Shown: positions 35,004 to 43,410 of the stretch, piece by piece
Numbering within the stretch: position 1 is the first letter of the stretch
Layout of the letters: every line of letters begins with the position of its first letter
From: Hyalangium ruber
GTDB lineage: Bacteria > Myxococcota > Myxococcia > Myxococcales > Myxococcaceae
Assembly: GCF_034259325.1 (NCBI RefSeq)
Contig: NZ_JAXIVS010000001.1
Location: 682,001 to 746,000 of the forward strand
Length of the DNA stretch: 64,000 bases
Direction of reading: 5' to 3'
Made by a program: the position numbers and the translations under genes
Notes under the pieces: model-generated
Told to the model about the DNA's origin: nothing
The model's database searches: none
The model's input: only the letters and a program-made list of their open reading frames with translations

Positions 35004-35600
35004 CTACCCGAAGAGCACCTTCAGGATCTGCCGCCCCCAGGCACGGCGGTCCTCCTCGCGGTCGAAGTTGAGCGGCACGAACGCCTGGAACAGGCCGGGA
35101 AGCATCCCCAGGAGCATGAGTGCCGCCCAGATCTGCGAGAGCGCGATCCGCAGCGCCGTCTCCGATAGGTGCGGCACCGCCGGCGCGATGCGGGGGGTGA
35201 GCTCCGCAAGGAACGCGTTGAGGCGCTTCACCGCCATCGCGTCGTAGGACTGCTTCACCAGTGCGTCCCTCAGGTGCGCGTGCGCGATGCGAGGAAACCG
35301 CGTCGAGTGCATGAGGTAGTCCTCGAGGACCTTCTCGAGTGCTGCCTTCACCTCGAGCCCGCTGGCCCGCTGCTTGTCGAAGTCGCTGAGGAACGCGCCG
35401 AAGGCCTCCTCGAGCGTGCCCTCCAGCGCCAGGGCGATCAGGTTGTCCTTGCTCTGGAAGTAGTAGTTGATCGCGGCGCTGTTCACGCCGGCCTCGCGGG
35501 CGATCTCCCGGATGCCCGTGGCCTCCAACCCGTCCCGCTCGATGCACGTCACCGCGGCCAGCAGGATGCGGGTACGAACGGCCTGATTTCTCTCCGCCAT
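35004..35600 (-). CDS. TetR-family transcriptional regulator
   Basis: 198 residues from ATG 35600, selected for GGAGG upstream; ATG 35636 is the alternative. The N-terminal helix-turn-helix is classical: RTRILLAAVTCIERDGLEATGIREIAREAGVNSAAINYYFQSKDNLI. The C-terminal part is all helical and would bind an unknown ligand. It is divergent from the alpha/beta-hydrolase operon, and a perfect 15-base palindrome in the shared gap is its likely operator, so it probably represses both itself and the hydrolase operon. Confidence 0.93.
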   Translation of the reverse strand: MAERNQAVRTRILLAAVTCIERDGLEATGIREIAREAGVNSAAINYYFQSKDNLIALALEGTLEEAFGAFLSDFDKQRASGLEVKAALEKVLEDYLMHSTRFPRIAHAHLRDALVKQSYDAMAVKRLNAFLAELTPRIAPAVPHLSETALRIALSQIWAALMLLGMLPGLFQAFVPLNFDREEDRRAWGRQILKVLFG

Positions 35601-35667
35601 GCGGGGTAAACCTCCGTAACTCCTGAAACTTCCCATGCGGATTTGACAGCCGCCACGCGTCCGATCT

Positions 35668-35682
35668 ACTGATTTAATCAGT
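35668..35682. promoter_or_regulatory. Probable TetR operator
   Basis: ACTGATTTAATCAGT is a perfect palindrome with 7-base arms and a single central base, lying in the 106-base gap between the divergent TetR and hydrolase genes. The flanking C at 35666 and G at 35684 also match. It is one of the most AT-rich spots nearby. Size, position and symmetry suit a TetR dimer. Confidence 0.7.
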
Positions 35683-35706
35683 TGATTGAACCGACGGAGT
35701 AAATCC

Positions 35707-37083
35707 ATGGATTCAAGCAGCGGTGAGATTAGCGCGGATCGGAAGGCTTCGGCACGGGTCTCGCGGCGACTGGCGCTCGGCGGGGCCGGACTGTTCCTGG
35801 GCGGGGCGCTCGCGGCGCTGGGCACGCAGCGGGCCGTGGCCCAGCCCCCAAAGGAGGTTCCAGGGATCAAGCCGCGCAGCGAGGCCTGGTACGACCTGCG
35901 GTTCACCGGCGACGGGCTCATGGACAACCAGCTGCTCTGGTACCTGGGCCACGCCACCAGCGGCATGAGCGATATCGGCGAGTGCCTCGAGACGGCGAAA
36001 CGAATCCAGGCCGGCGAGGAGAAGAGCTGGTTCGACGAGTGGCTCAAGACGGCCGAGCGCGTCCACAAAGTCGCCGACACCGCCCACGGCAAGGGCCATA
36101 CGCTGAGCGCGGGAGAGACCTATGCGCGCGCCGCGAACTATTACCGGGCGGCGACGTTGCATTACACCGATCGGAGCGACCCACGACTCTTGGAGGCCAC
36201 ACGGCGCGCCACCGCCACCTTCGAGAAGTCGAATTCGCTGCTCGGCTACCCGGCCCAGCCCATCGAGATCCCTTACGAAGGAACTTCCCTCCCCGGCTAC
36301 TTCATCCGCTCGCCGTACGCGAAGCCCTCGGCGCCGATCCTCCTGCTCCACCAGGGGCTGCACGCCTGGCCCGAGGAGACGAAGTGGGTCTACGACGGGG
36401 CCTACAAGCGCGGCTACCACGCGCTCATCTTCCATGGGCCGGGCCAAGGCAGGGCGTTGCGCGAGAAAGGGCTGGCCTTCCGGCCCGATTGGGAACGCGC
36501 GGTGAGCCCGGTGGTCGATGTCGCGGAGCGGTTGGCGGGCGTGGACCCCAAGCGGATCCTCTTGATGGGCTTGTCGTTCGGAGGAGCGCTCGCCCCGCGT
36601 GCCGCGGCGTTCGACTCGCGGATCGCGCTGTGCATCGCGAACCCCGGCGTCTTGAGCTGGTGGGAGGCGATGTCCAGCCACTTCGAGCGCTTCGTGCCAG
36701 GCGTCATGTCCCTGCTGAACTCGAAGCCCGAGCTGTTCGACCAGGCGATCCACCGGCTGGCGAGCGGATGGCCGACGGCGGAGTACTGGCTCCGCGATGT
36801 GCTGTGGAAGCACGGCGCCAGGTCACCGTCGCACGTCTTCCAGCTCCTCTCGGAGTTCAACAACGAGCCCATCATCGACCGGATTACGTGCCCCGTGCTC
36901 ATCATGGAGGGCACCGCGGAGGACGCGACGCCGGGACAATCGCAAAAGCTGTACGACGCGCTGAAGGGCCCCAAGCACCTCATGATGTTCACGGAGGAGG
37001 AGGCCGCGCCGCTGCACTGCCAGGCAGGGGCGATCGCGCTCGCGTCGCAGCGGCTGTTCGACTGGCTGGACGAGAACGTCTGA
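35707..37083 (+). CDS. Exported alpha/beta hydrolase
   Basis: 458 residues from ATG 35707. A twin-arginine-like signal appears first (SRRLALGGAGLFLGGALAALG). A helical stretch (residues about 50-170) is followed by the alpha/beta-hydrolase fold: PILLLHQGLH, GPGQGRALREKG, the nucleophile elbow GLSFGGALAPR, CPVLIMEGTAEDATP with the acid, and APLHCQ with the catalytic His. It resembles bacterial dipeptidyl-aminopeptidase/acylaminoacyl-peptidase-like hydrolases of the DUF1100 or FrsA type. The outer-membrane barrel gene follows after 18 bases, so both are probably under the TetR repressor. Confidence 0.85.
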   Translation: MDSSSGEISADRKASARVSRRLALGGAGLFLGGALAALGTQRAVAQPPKEVPGIKPRSEAWYDLRFTGDGLMDNQLLWYLGHATSGMSDIGECLETAKRIQAGEEKSWFDEWLKTAERVHKVADTAHGKGHTLSAGETYARAANYYRAATLHYTDRSDPRLLEATRRATATFEKSNSLLGYPAQPIEIPYEGTSLPGYFIRSPYAKPSAPILLLHQGLHAWPEETKWVYDGAYKRGYHALIFHGPGQGRALREKGLAFRPDWERAVSPVVDVAERLAGVDPKRILLMGLSFGGALAPRAAAFDSRIALCIANPGVLSWWEAMSSHFERFVPGVMSLLNSKPELFDQAIHRLASGWPTAEYWLRDVLWKHGARSPSHVFQLLSEFNNEPIIDRITCPVLIMEGTAEDATPGQSQKLYDALKGPKHLMMFTEEEAAPLHCQAGAIALASQRLFDWLDENV

Positions 37084-37101
37084 GCGCCGAGGGGGCCTGC
37101 C

Positions 37102-38184
37102 ATGAGGGGAACGATCGTCACCGTGCTGCTGCTGTGCGCCACCGCCTGGGCCGAGGAGCAGCCACCCGAGGGCGAAGCGAAGGACGGAGGGTTCAGCGTG
37201 GTGCCCTTCGCGCTCCCGGCCTACCAACCGGAGACGAGCTGGCTGATCGGCGGCGCGGCCGCGCTCGTGCATCAGCCCTCCGAGCAGAGCGGGCTCCGCG
37301 AGTCGCAGCTTCTCCTCGCGGGCTCCGCGAGTCTGCGCAAGCAGTTCTCGGTAATCCTATCGTCCGACGTCTTCGCCCTGGAAGACCGGCTGCACCTGGG
37401 CGGAACCCTCAGCGCGGCGAAGTTCCCGGACCAGTTCTTCGGGATGGGGAACGCAACGAGCGCGAGCGGGAAGGAGCCCTACACCCCCACCTATTACGAG
37501 CTCGAGTTCAGCCCGAAGTGGCGCCTCTTCCCGGCTTTTTATGTAGGCCCGAGTGGCCGCCTCCAGGTGGCACGGATGGCGGGCCAGGCTCCCGGAGGCA
37601 TGCTCGACCGAGGCGAGGTTCCCGGCTCCCGGGGAGGAACCACCGTTCAGCTCGGCCTCTCGGCGCTGTGGGACACGCGTGACAGCACGCTGTATCCGCG
37701 CACGGGAGCGCTGGTCCGCGCGCACCTGCGCACGGCTCAGCCGGCGCTGGGCTCTACCACGGAGTTCAACCTGCTGCGCATCGACAGCCGCGGATATTGG
37801 ACGATGCCCTACGCCCAGCATGTCCTCGCGCTGCACGCGCTCCTCGAGCTGCGCAGCGGCGAGCCTCCCTTCTACGACACGGGCAAGCTCGGCAGCGGCG
37901 AGATGATGCGCGGCTACTTCGAGGGCCGCTTCCGGGACAGGCAGCACCTCGCCCTGCAGGCCGAGTACCGGGCTCCCCTCTTCTGGCGCGTGGGCGGAGT
38001 CGTGTTCGCGTCGGTCGGCAATGTCGGCCGGAGCCTGGACATGGAGCTGCTGTCAGCCCCCAAACCCGCTGCGGGCGCGGGCCTCCGGTTGGCGCCGGTG
38101 AAGGATGTGCCGGTCAACATCCGGCTCGACGTCGCGTATGGCAGCGATCTGTCGTTCTATCTGAACGTAGGCGAGGCCTTCTGA
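37102..38184 (+). CDS. BamA/TamA-like outer-membrane barrel protein without POTRA domains
   Basis: 360 residues with a signal peptide (IVTVLLLCATAWA). The remainder is a 16-strand-like Omp85 surface-antigen barrel: TTVQLGLSALWDTRDSTLYPRTGA is the typical DTRD motif, and GEMMRGYFEGRFRDRQHLALQAEYRAPLF contains the conserved (V/M)RGY-FEGRFRD loop that folds into the lumen. The N terminus is too short for POTRA domains, so it is of the short two-part type seen next to lipases and phospholipases. Acting with the exported hydrolase upstream, it may help deliver or anchor that enzyme; this is inference. Confidence 0.85.
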   Translation: MRGTIVTVLLLCATAWAEEQPPEGEAKDGGFSVVPFALPAYQPETSWLIGGAAALVHQPSEQSGLRESQLLLAGSASLRKQFSVILSSDVFALEDRLHLGGTLSAAKFPDQFFGMGNATSASGKEPYTPTYYELEFSPKWRLFPAFYVGPSGRLQVARMAGQAPGGMLDRGEVPGSRGGTTVQLGLSALWDTRDSTLYPRTGALVRAHLRTAQPALGSTTEFNLLRIDSRGYWTMPYAQHVLALHALLELRSGEPPFYDTGKLGSGEMMRGYFEGRFRDRQHLALQAEYRAPLFWRVGGVVFASVGNVGRSLDMELLSAPKPAAGAGLRLAPVKDVPVNIRLDVAYGSDLSFYLNVGEAF

Positions 38185-38218
38185 ATCTCCCGCCCGTGGG
38201 CCCCTGGGTGGTGCTCCC

Positions 38219-40009
38219 TCAGCGGCGCGGGCCTGCGGGAGCACGAGGATTGAGTCGCGTCTTCTGTTCATCGACAGGAGGCGTGGCTCCTGCACCGATG
38301 ATCTGCGTGGTCGCTGCCGCCGCGCTGGGCACCACGGGTGACTCGCGCGTGCGCAGCGCTTCCACTTCGGCGGGCGTGGGATCGCTGAGCTCCAGGAGCC
38401 CTCGCTCGCGCGTCCATCGCTCCGCGAAGTTCTCGCGCAGCCAGCTCGTGAGGTCGACCGCCGGGAGCGCCTGTCTCACCGGTTCGAGGCCACGCAGGAA
38501 GGCCCTCGCGTCGGGATAGCGCTGCCCCGGCTCGAGGTGAAGCGCCACGTCGAGGACCCGCTTGAGCAGTTGATAGGCGGGGGGCGCGTCGGCTCGCTCC
38601 AGGCGCGGAAGCCGGATGCCACTGGAGGAAATCTCGGGAAGCTCGCCCGACAGCAGCTCGTAGAGGACACAGCCGAGCGCGAAGAGATCGCCGGACGCGG
38701 TCGCGTCAGCGCCTTCGCGTCGCTCGGGCGGCATGTACTCGGCCTTTCCAACGACGAAGCCAACCTGCGTGAGCCGCTTCTCGGAAGGCACGGGAACCTT
38801 CGCGATGATGCGCTCCTGGGCCTCGCCGGAGCGATGCGCGATCCCGAAATCGACGACCTTCACCACGCCGTCGAACGACACGACGAGGTTGTCCGCGCTG
38901 ATGTCGCGGTGGATCACGCCATGCTCGTGCGCGTAGGCGAGTCCACGCAGGGACTGCTGACCGATCTCGACGATCACCTCGGGCGGCAGCGTGCCTCCCC
39001 CGTCGACGCGCTTGACGAGCTCGAACGCGTTCACGCCACTCAGGTACTCCATGACGATGAACCACGCGCCGTCGATCTGCCCGAGATCGTAGACGGAGAC
39101 GATGTTCGGGTGATGGAGCCGCGCGGAGGTGCGCGCTTCGCTAATGAAGCGCTGGGTCTGGGCCTCCGGGTCGTCCTGGACGTCATCCAGCATCCGCTTG
39201 AGGACGACGAGCCGATGAAACCCCGCGCGCCCGGTCCGCACCGCGAGCCACACCTCTCCCATGCCGCCGCGCCCAAGCCGGGTGAGCCGGCGGTAGCGGT
39301 GGATGCCGGTTCCCAGGTCCGCGCCACGAAGCGAGCGCGCGGTGAGGATCGCGAGCGCGGTGGAGGCAAGCATCAGGAAGGGAAGCCCCACGAGCACGAA
39401 GAACGGGGTCCCCTGGAGCCAGCCCGCGTCGATAGCGAGCTCACGGCCGAGGAGCGCGAGCGCGCACAGGGACGCGGCGAGCACGGCAGCCGCCATCGCG
39501 CCCCGGCGCTTCAGGAGCCGTGCCGCTTCGACGGCCCAGGTCCCTGCCACGCACGTCGCGAGGAGCCAGAACAACGGAAGACTCAGGCCCGCGGTGGCAC
39601 GCGAGAGGGCCTCCGCCGTCAGCCCGGTCTCGGGCAGCGTGAAGAGAGACCAGGAGACATCGACCACCCGCACCACACCGAGCACGAGGGCCACTCCCAG
39701 CATCACGCGTCGCCAGCGCGTGAGCGGCAGATCCAGCAGCGACCACGCGACGCGAAGCAGCGTGAACGGGAGCGGAATCGACGGCAGGACGCCGAGCAGG
39801 AGCCAGGGCCGTGTGTCGGCGATCATCGCGCTGGCTTCGTGGCTGGTGAGCCCCGTCGTGATGGAGAGCACCGCGAACCCGAGGAAGCTCGCGGCGAGCC
39901 AGAGCTGAACTCGCTGCGATCTCACCGCGGCCCAGGTCGCGAAATGCAACATCGCGAGGACGAAGAACGCTCCCGCGAGCGCGAGGTGCAGCATCGTGTA
40001 GGGAGTCAC
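38219..40009 (-). CDS. Ser/Thr kinase with N-terminal multi-helix membrane domain
   Basis: 596 residues from GTG 40009 (ATG at 39994 also possible). The first 250 residues hold about seven membrane helices (for example LHLALAGAFFVLAMLHFATWAAV and VMLGVALVLGVVRVVDVSW). The kinase domain is C-terminal, residues about 262-520: LGRGGMGEVWLAV, VVLKRML, HRDISADN and VVDFGIAHR. Usual bacterial kinases place one helix after the kinase domain; here the order is reversed, resembling 7TM-sensor histidine kinases. The helices may sense a membrane signal. The target is unknown. Ends near the stop of the barrel gene. Confidence 0.88.
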   Translation of the reverse strand: MTPYTMLHLALAGAFFVLAMLHFATWAAVRSQRVQLWLAASFLGFAVLSITTGLTSHEASAMIADTRPWLLLGVLPSIPLPFTLLRVAWSLLDLPLTRWRRVMLGVALVLGVVRVVDVSWSLFTLPETGLTAEALSRATAGLSLPLFWLLATCVAGTWAVEAARLLKRRGAMAAAVLAASLCALALLGRELAIDAGWLQGTPFFVLVGLPFLMLASTALAILTARSLRGADLGTGIHRYRRLTRLGRGGMGEVWLAVRTGRAGFHRLVVLKRMLDDVQDDPEAQTQRFISEARTSARLHHPNIVSVYDLGQIDGAWFIVMEYLSGVNAFELVKRVDGGGTLPPEVIVEIGQQSLRGLAYAHEHGVIHRDISADNLVVSFDGVVKVVDFGIAHRSGEAQERIIAKVPVPSEKRLTQVGFVVGKAEYMPPERREGADATASGDLFALGCVLYELLSGELPEISSSGIRLPRLERADAPPAYQLLKRVLDVALHLEPGQRYPDARAFLRGLEPVRQALPAVDLTSWLRENFAERWTRERGLLELSDPTPAEVEALRTRESPVVPSAAAATTQIIGAGATPPVDEQKTRLNPRAPAGPRR

Positions 40010-40170
40010 GGGTCAGGAGCGTAGTCGGCCCGATGCTCCCACGTGAAGCGGGGAGCGGCGCGGCAACATGCCGACGTGGAGCGTGCCCTCGCATCCGCCG
40101 GCTGACGCGCCATCGGGTCCCGTGGCTTCACCCCCTGTATGGGTTGGGTTATCCTCCCCAAGGAGCCACC

Positions 40171-41841
40171 ATGTCAGAGTCCGCCACGCCGGCCCCCGGA
40201 GAGCAGGTCTACGTTCAAGCGAACCTGAGCACGGGGCTGGAGACCCATCCCGTCGAGGATCCTTCCAGCCCGGCGCTGCGCGTCAGCTGGATCCACTGGC
40301 ACAGCGGCTTCCGTGGCACGGGGCTGCGTGTGGGGGATCAGATCATCGCGGTGGACGGAACCCCCGTGACTTTCCCCTCCGAGCTGCGCGAGCTCCAGCG
40401 CCTCCGCCCCACCCTCGTGGGCCAGTACCAGGAGAGCAAGCGCTGGGAGGAACGCGGGGCCACGGAAGACACGCCCGTGACGCTGACCGTCCGCCGGCGG
40501 CGCGTGCCGGGTCAAGGCTGGGAGACGCTGGAGTTTCGTGGCCGGATCCGGGCCGAGCGCGTCTACAGCAGCGCCACGGGGCGGCGACTGATCGGCTCCG
40601 GCGGGCCGGACTCCATGGCCCATGACGGCTTCGACTTCGGTACCAGCTGGAGCGCCTGGCTGGAGAAGTTCCAGAAGCAGGGCTCCCAGGTGTTGGACGA
40701 CAACTGGCAGAGCCGCAGCATGGACAGCCGCTACACCCTGAAGGAGCACCTCGCCTCCAAGCCCCGCGTGGACTTCCTGGCCGAGCGCCACCCAGGGCCC
40801 TTCGCGCAGGCCACCCGCGAGGACTGGGAGGGCATGCGCACGAAGCTGGAGGGGCGCCGCTACGAGCTGACTCCGGCGGACCTTGCCTACCGCGAGCTGG
40901 GCGAGCAGCGCGCGGCGCAAATCGAGCAGCGGGCCCGCGAGGCTCGCGAGCGCTTCCTCCAGTCCCTGGCGAAGGAGACCCTGGCGGATGGGGATCTGCG
41001 CCTCAACCCGCTCCTGGACGACCGCACTCCGGTGGTGGGCAAGTACGTGGTGCTCCCCGTCATCCGGAACCGGAACTGGATCTCCGAGGCGGGGCGGAAC
41101 TTCCTGACCAGCCAGATCGGGAACACCTGGTACTTCTTCGAGAGCCGCCTCCCAGCGGCCCAACGAATGCTCCTGGCGGCCCGGCGCTACACGAAGCTCG
41201 TCTCGACGAGCTTGCCCGAGCACTATGCCGTCATCGGGCGCATCCAGCCCGATCCCCGGCTGCTCATCATTGGGGACCGGGGTGTCGCGGGCTTCGTCGT
41301 GGAGCCCGTGGCGGCCACGCTCGGCGACAAGGCCTTCGTCGATCTCACCATTGAGCAGCAGGGCGAGTCCCCGTTCGCTGGCGAGGAGGAGCTCACGAAG
41401 ACCCACAGCGCGCTTCCTCCGGACACCGCCTCGCCCCGGCAGGTCATCGAGACGATGATCGCGGCCATCAAGGCTGGGGACCAGGCCACCTGGACGCAGC
41501 TCTTCGTCACGTGGCGGGCGAGCGCGCTGGAGGATGGCCGACCGCTCTACTACCCCCACTACCCCTACCTGCTGGACGAGCCCTGGATCCACTCCTGCCG
41601 CCTGCTCTCGCAGCGCGTGAGCGATGTGCGGGTGGTCTGGGAGGGGGATGTTCGCTTGGTCGCCGCCGAGAACCCGCGCCTGGGCACGCCTCGCATCGAG
41701 TCTGTGGACGTGCAGGTCGAGCACATCGGCCTGTTCGATGGGGAGTACCACGCCTTCACCGGGGTCGCCGTCCGCCCAGCCTGGGAGCTGCAGCGGCTGG
41801 ATGGAGGACCCTGGCGAATCTCTTCCGTCCAGAGTCTGTAG
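40171..41841 (+). CDS. PDZ-like protein of unknown function
   Basis: 556 residues from ATG 40171 with AAGGAG upstream; the in-frame extension to 40033 is discarded. The N terminus has a PDZ-like segment (FRGTGLRVGDQIIAVDGTPVTFPSELRELQ). The centre is helical (residues about 200-300), followed by mixed alpha/beta parts and a C-terminal NTF2/SnoaL-like region beginning near SPRQVIETMIAAIKAGDQATWTQLF. No signal peptide is visible. The next gene starts 23 bases later with a good ribosome site, so the two form an operon. I do not recognise a family. Confidence 0.6.
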   Translation: MSESATPAPGEQVYVQANLSTGLETHPVEDPSSPALRVSWIHWHSGFRGTGLRVGDQIIAVDGTPVTFPSELRELQRLRPTLVGQYQESKRWEERGATEDTPVTLTVRRRRVPGQGWETLEFRGRIRAERVYSSATGRRLIGSGGPDSMAHDGFDFGTSWSAWLEKFQKQGSQVLDDNWQSRSMDSRYTLKEHLASKPRVDFLAERHPGPFAQATREDWEGMRTKLEGRRYELTPADLAYRELGEQRAAQIEQRAREARERFLQSLAKETLADGDLRLNPLLDDRTPVVGKYVVLPVIRNRNWISEAGRNFLTSQIGNTWYFFESRLPAAQRMLLAARRYTKLVSTSLPEHYAVIGRIQPDPRLLIIGDRGVAGFVVEPVAATLGDKAFVDLTIEQQGESPFAGEEELTKTHSALPPDTASPRQVIETMIAAIKAGDQATWTQLFVTWRASALEDGRPLYYPHYPYLLDEPWIHSCRLLSQRVSDVRVVWEGDVRLVAAENPRLGTPRIESVDVQVEHIGLFDGEYHAFTGVAVRPAWELQRLDGGPWRISSVQSL

Positions 41842-41864
41842 GGACGAACACCGGAGGTGATGGG

Positions 41865-43268
41865 ATGGGCCTGTACGATCAGCGCAAGACCGAGCTCGGT
41901 GGGCAGGTCATCGAGATCCACGAGCAGCTCGAGTCAGCGGAGCGCCTGTACCTGCCGCTGGCCATCGGCAACTACACGAACGCCGTCCACAATGGCCTCG
42001 AGGCGCTCCTGCGCATCCTGGAGGACACGCGCCTGGATCTCCTGAAGTCCCAGTGGGAGGAGCAGATCAAGCAGATGCGGGCGGCGCTCGTGCAGCACAT
42101 CGGTGACGTGTTCAGCGCCAACTCCAGCTCGAAGCCCAGCCCCGCCGCGGCGGACTTCCGCGTCCGCGTCCTCATCGAGGAGCACCGGTTCCTCAATGGG
42201 CTCGAGGCCAAGAACGTCGGCTTCATGCGGGACATGCTCATCGCCCACCAGACGAACCTCGAGGACTACACCCAGATCCTCAACAAGAAGTGGAGCACCA
42301 TCTCCGACCAGAACAACCTCATCAGCGAGGCCGAGCGCCGCATCCTGGAGGAGACCCAGAAGGCCATGGACGAGGCGGTCAAGCAGGTGGCCGCGACGCG
42401 CCGGGAGATCCTCGAGCACCTGGGCGCGGCCATCGTGTACCTCAACGACCTGCCCAAGAAGATCCCCGGCGGGGGCATGGCGAAGAAGTACATCCTGGAT
42501 TGGATCGGCGGGCACGCCACGCTGATCTCGAGGGTCCTCGGGAGCATCTCGAAGGTCATCAAGTACCTGCTCGAGCAGAATCCCTGGTTCAAGCAGCGCG
42601 TGCAGACGTACAAGAACTCACTCGACACCCACTCGCGAGGCGTCCTCGTGGTCTACAGCCAGACGCGCGCGGACGCCGAGGAGTTCGTCCGGGACAACGG
42701 CTTCGAGCAGGCCAAGCAGTACTACTCGGACTCACGCGACGCCCTGGAGAAGTGGGAGTCGGATCTGGTCACCTCCGCCCAGAAGACCTGCGCACGCGAG
42801 TTCACCCAGGCCGCGCTCAGCCGCCTGAGCGGCCACCTGTCGAAGACGGAGCGCATCTTCAACACGTTCATCTCCACCCATCAGTTCAAGTTCTTCGGCC
42901 CCCTGGGGCCGGACATCCGCGAGGCGTTGGCGCAGGAGAAGATGTGGGAGTACGCCAACGCCGGCATGCGCTCCACGGATCTCGAGTCGCGCCTGCGTGA
43001 GTGGTACCGCGAGCCCGTGGATGTGTGGGCCGTGGATCTGGAGAAGGCCTTCTCGTACTCGGCGGCCGAGATCGCCGCCCTGCCTCCCGAGATTCGGGCC
43101 GAGGTCGAGGTCGAGCTCAAGGCCCACAAGGAGCAGATCACCAAGCTGGTACGTGAGCACGCCGAGCAGCTCGTGAAGGCCATGGAAGAGGCGCGGGAGC
43201 AGACGAAGACGGACACCTTGTCGGACGCCTTCAATCGGAACAGGTTGGTTCAGGCACTGACCCGCTGA
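41865..43268 (+). CDS. Long helical protein of unknown function
   Basis: 467 residues from ATG 41865 after GGAGGTG. Nearly the whole protein is predicted helical by eye, with coiled-coil-like stretches (ISEAERRILEETQKAMDEAVKQV; KQYYSDSRDALEKWES). Its centre has a moderately hydrophobic pair of helices (KKYILDWIGGHATLISRVLGSISKVIKYLL, near residues 205-235). Long helices flanking an apolar hairpin recall alpha-pore-forming toxins, but no family motif confirms this. It is coupled to the PDZ-like gene upstream; the pair is likely one functional unit. Confidence 0.6.
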   Translation: MGLYDQRKTELGGQVIEIHEQLESAERLYLPLAIGNYTNAVHNGLEALLRILEDTRLDLLKSQWEEQIKQMRAALVQHIGDVFSANSSSKPSPAAADFRVRVLIEEHRFLNGLEAKNVGFMRDMLIAHQTNLEDYTQILNKKWSTISDQNNLISEAERRILEETQKAMDEAVKQVAATRREILEHLGAAIVYLNDLPKKIPGGGMAKKYILDWIGGHATLISRVLGSISKVIKYLLEQNPWFKQRVQTYKNSLDTHSRGVLVVYSQTRADAEEFVRDNGFEQAKQYYSDSRDALEKWESDLVTSAQKTCAREFTQAALSRLSGHLSKTERIFNTFISTHQFKFFGPLGPDIREALAQEKMWEYANAGMRSTDLESRLREWYREPVDVWAVDLEKAFSYSAAEIAALPPEIRAEVEVELKAHKEQITKLVREHAEQLVKAMEEAREQTKTDTLSDAFNRNRLVQALTR

Positions 43269-43325
43269 CCCAGCTCGGCCCGTTCTGGCGCTCCCTCCCC
43301 TCTCTCCCTTCCGCTCGTGACGGCA

Positions 43326-43394
43326 AGGGCTTCACGCGAGCCTTTGCCACCGACTCAGCAGTGACCAGCCTCATCCTGAGCAGCGTGAAGCCCT
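43326..43394 (+). promoter_or_regulatory. Long inverted repeat in the leader of the MYXO-CTERM beta-propeller gene
   Basis: AGGGCTTCACGC (43326-43337) and GCGTGAAGCCCT (43383-43394) are perfect reverse complements, 45 bases apart, and end a few bases before the GGGAGGAGG ribosome site of the gene at 43411. It could be a leader stem or the terminator region of the preceding gene. Confidence 0.45.
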
Positions 43395-43410
43395 GCAAGG
43401 GAGGAGGCCC

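Noticed and set aside
35601-36092. An N-terminal extension of the TetR gene to a start at 36092
   Set aside because: It would run through the operator and the start of the divergent hydrolase; the added 164 residues have no domain and the start at 35600 has GGAGG.
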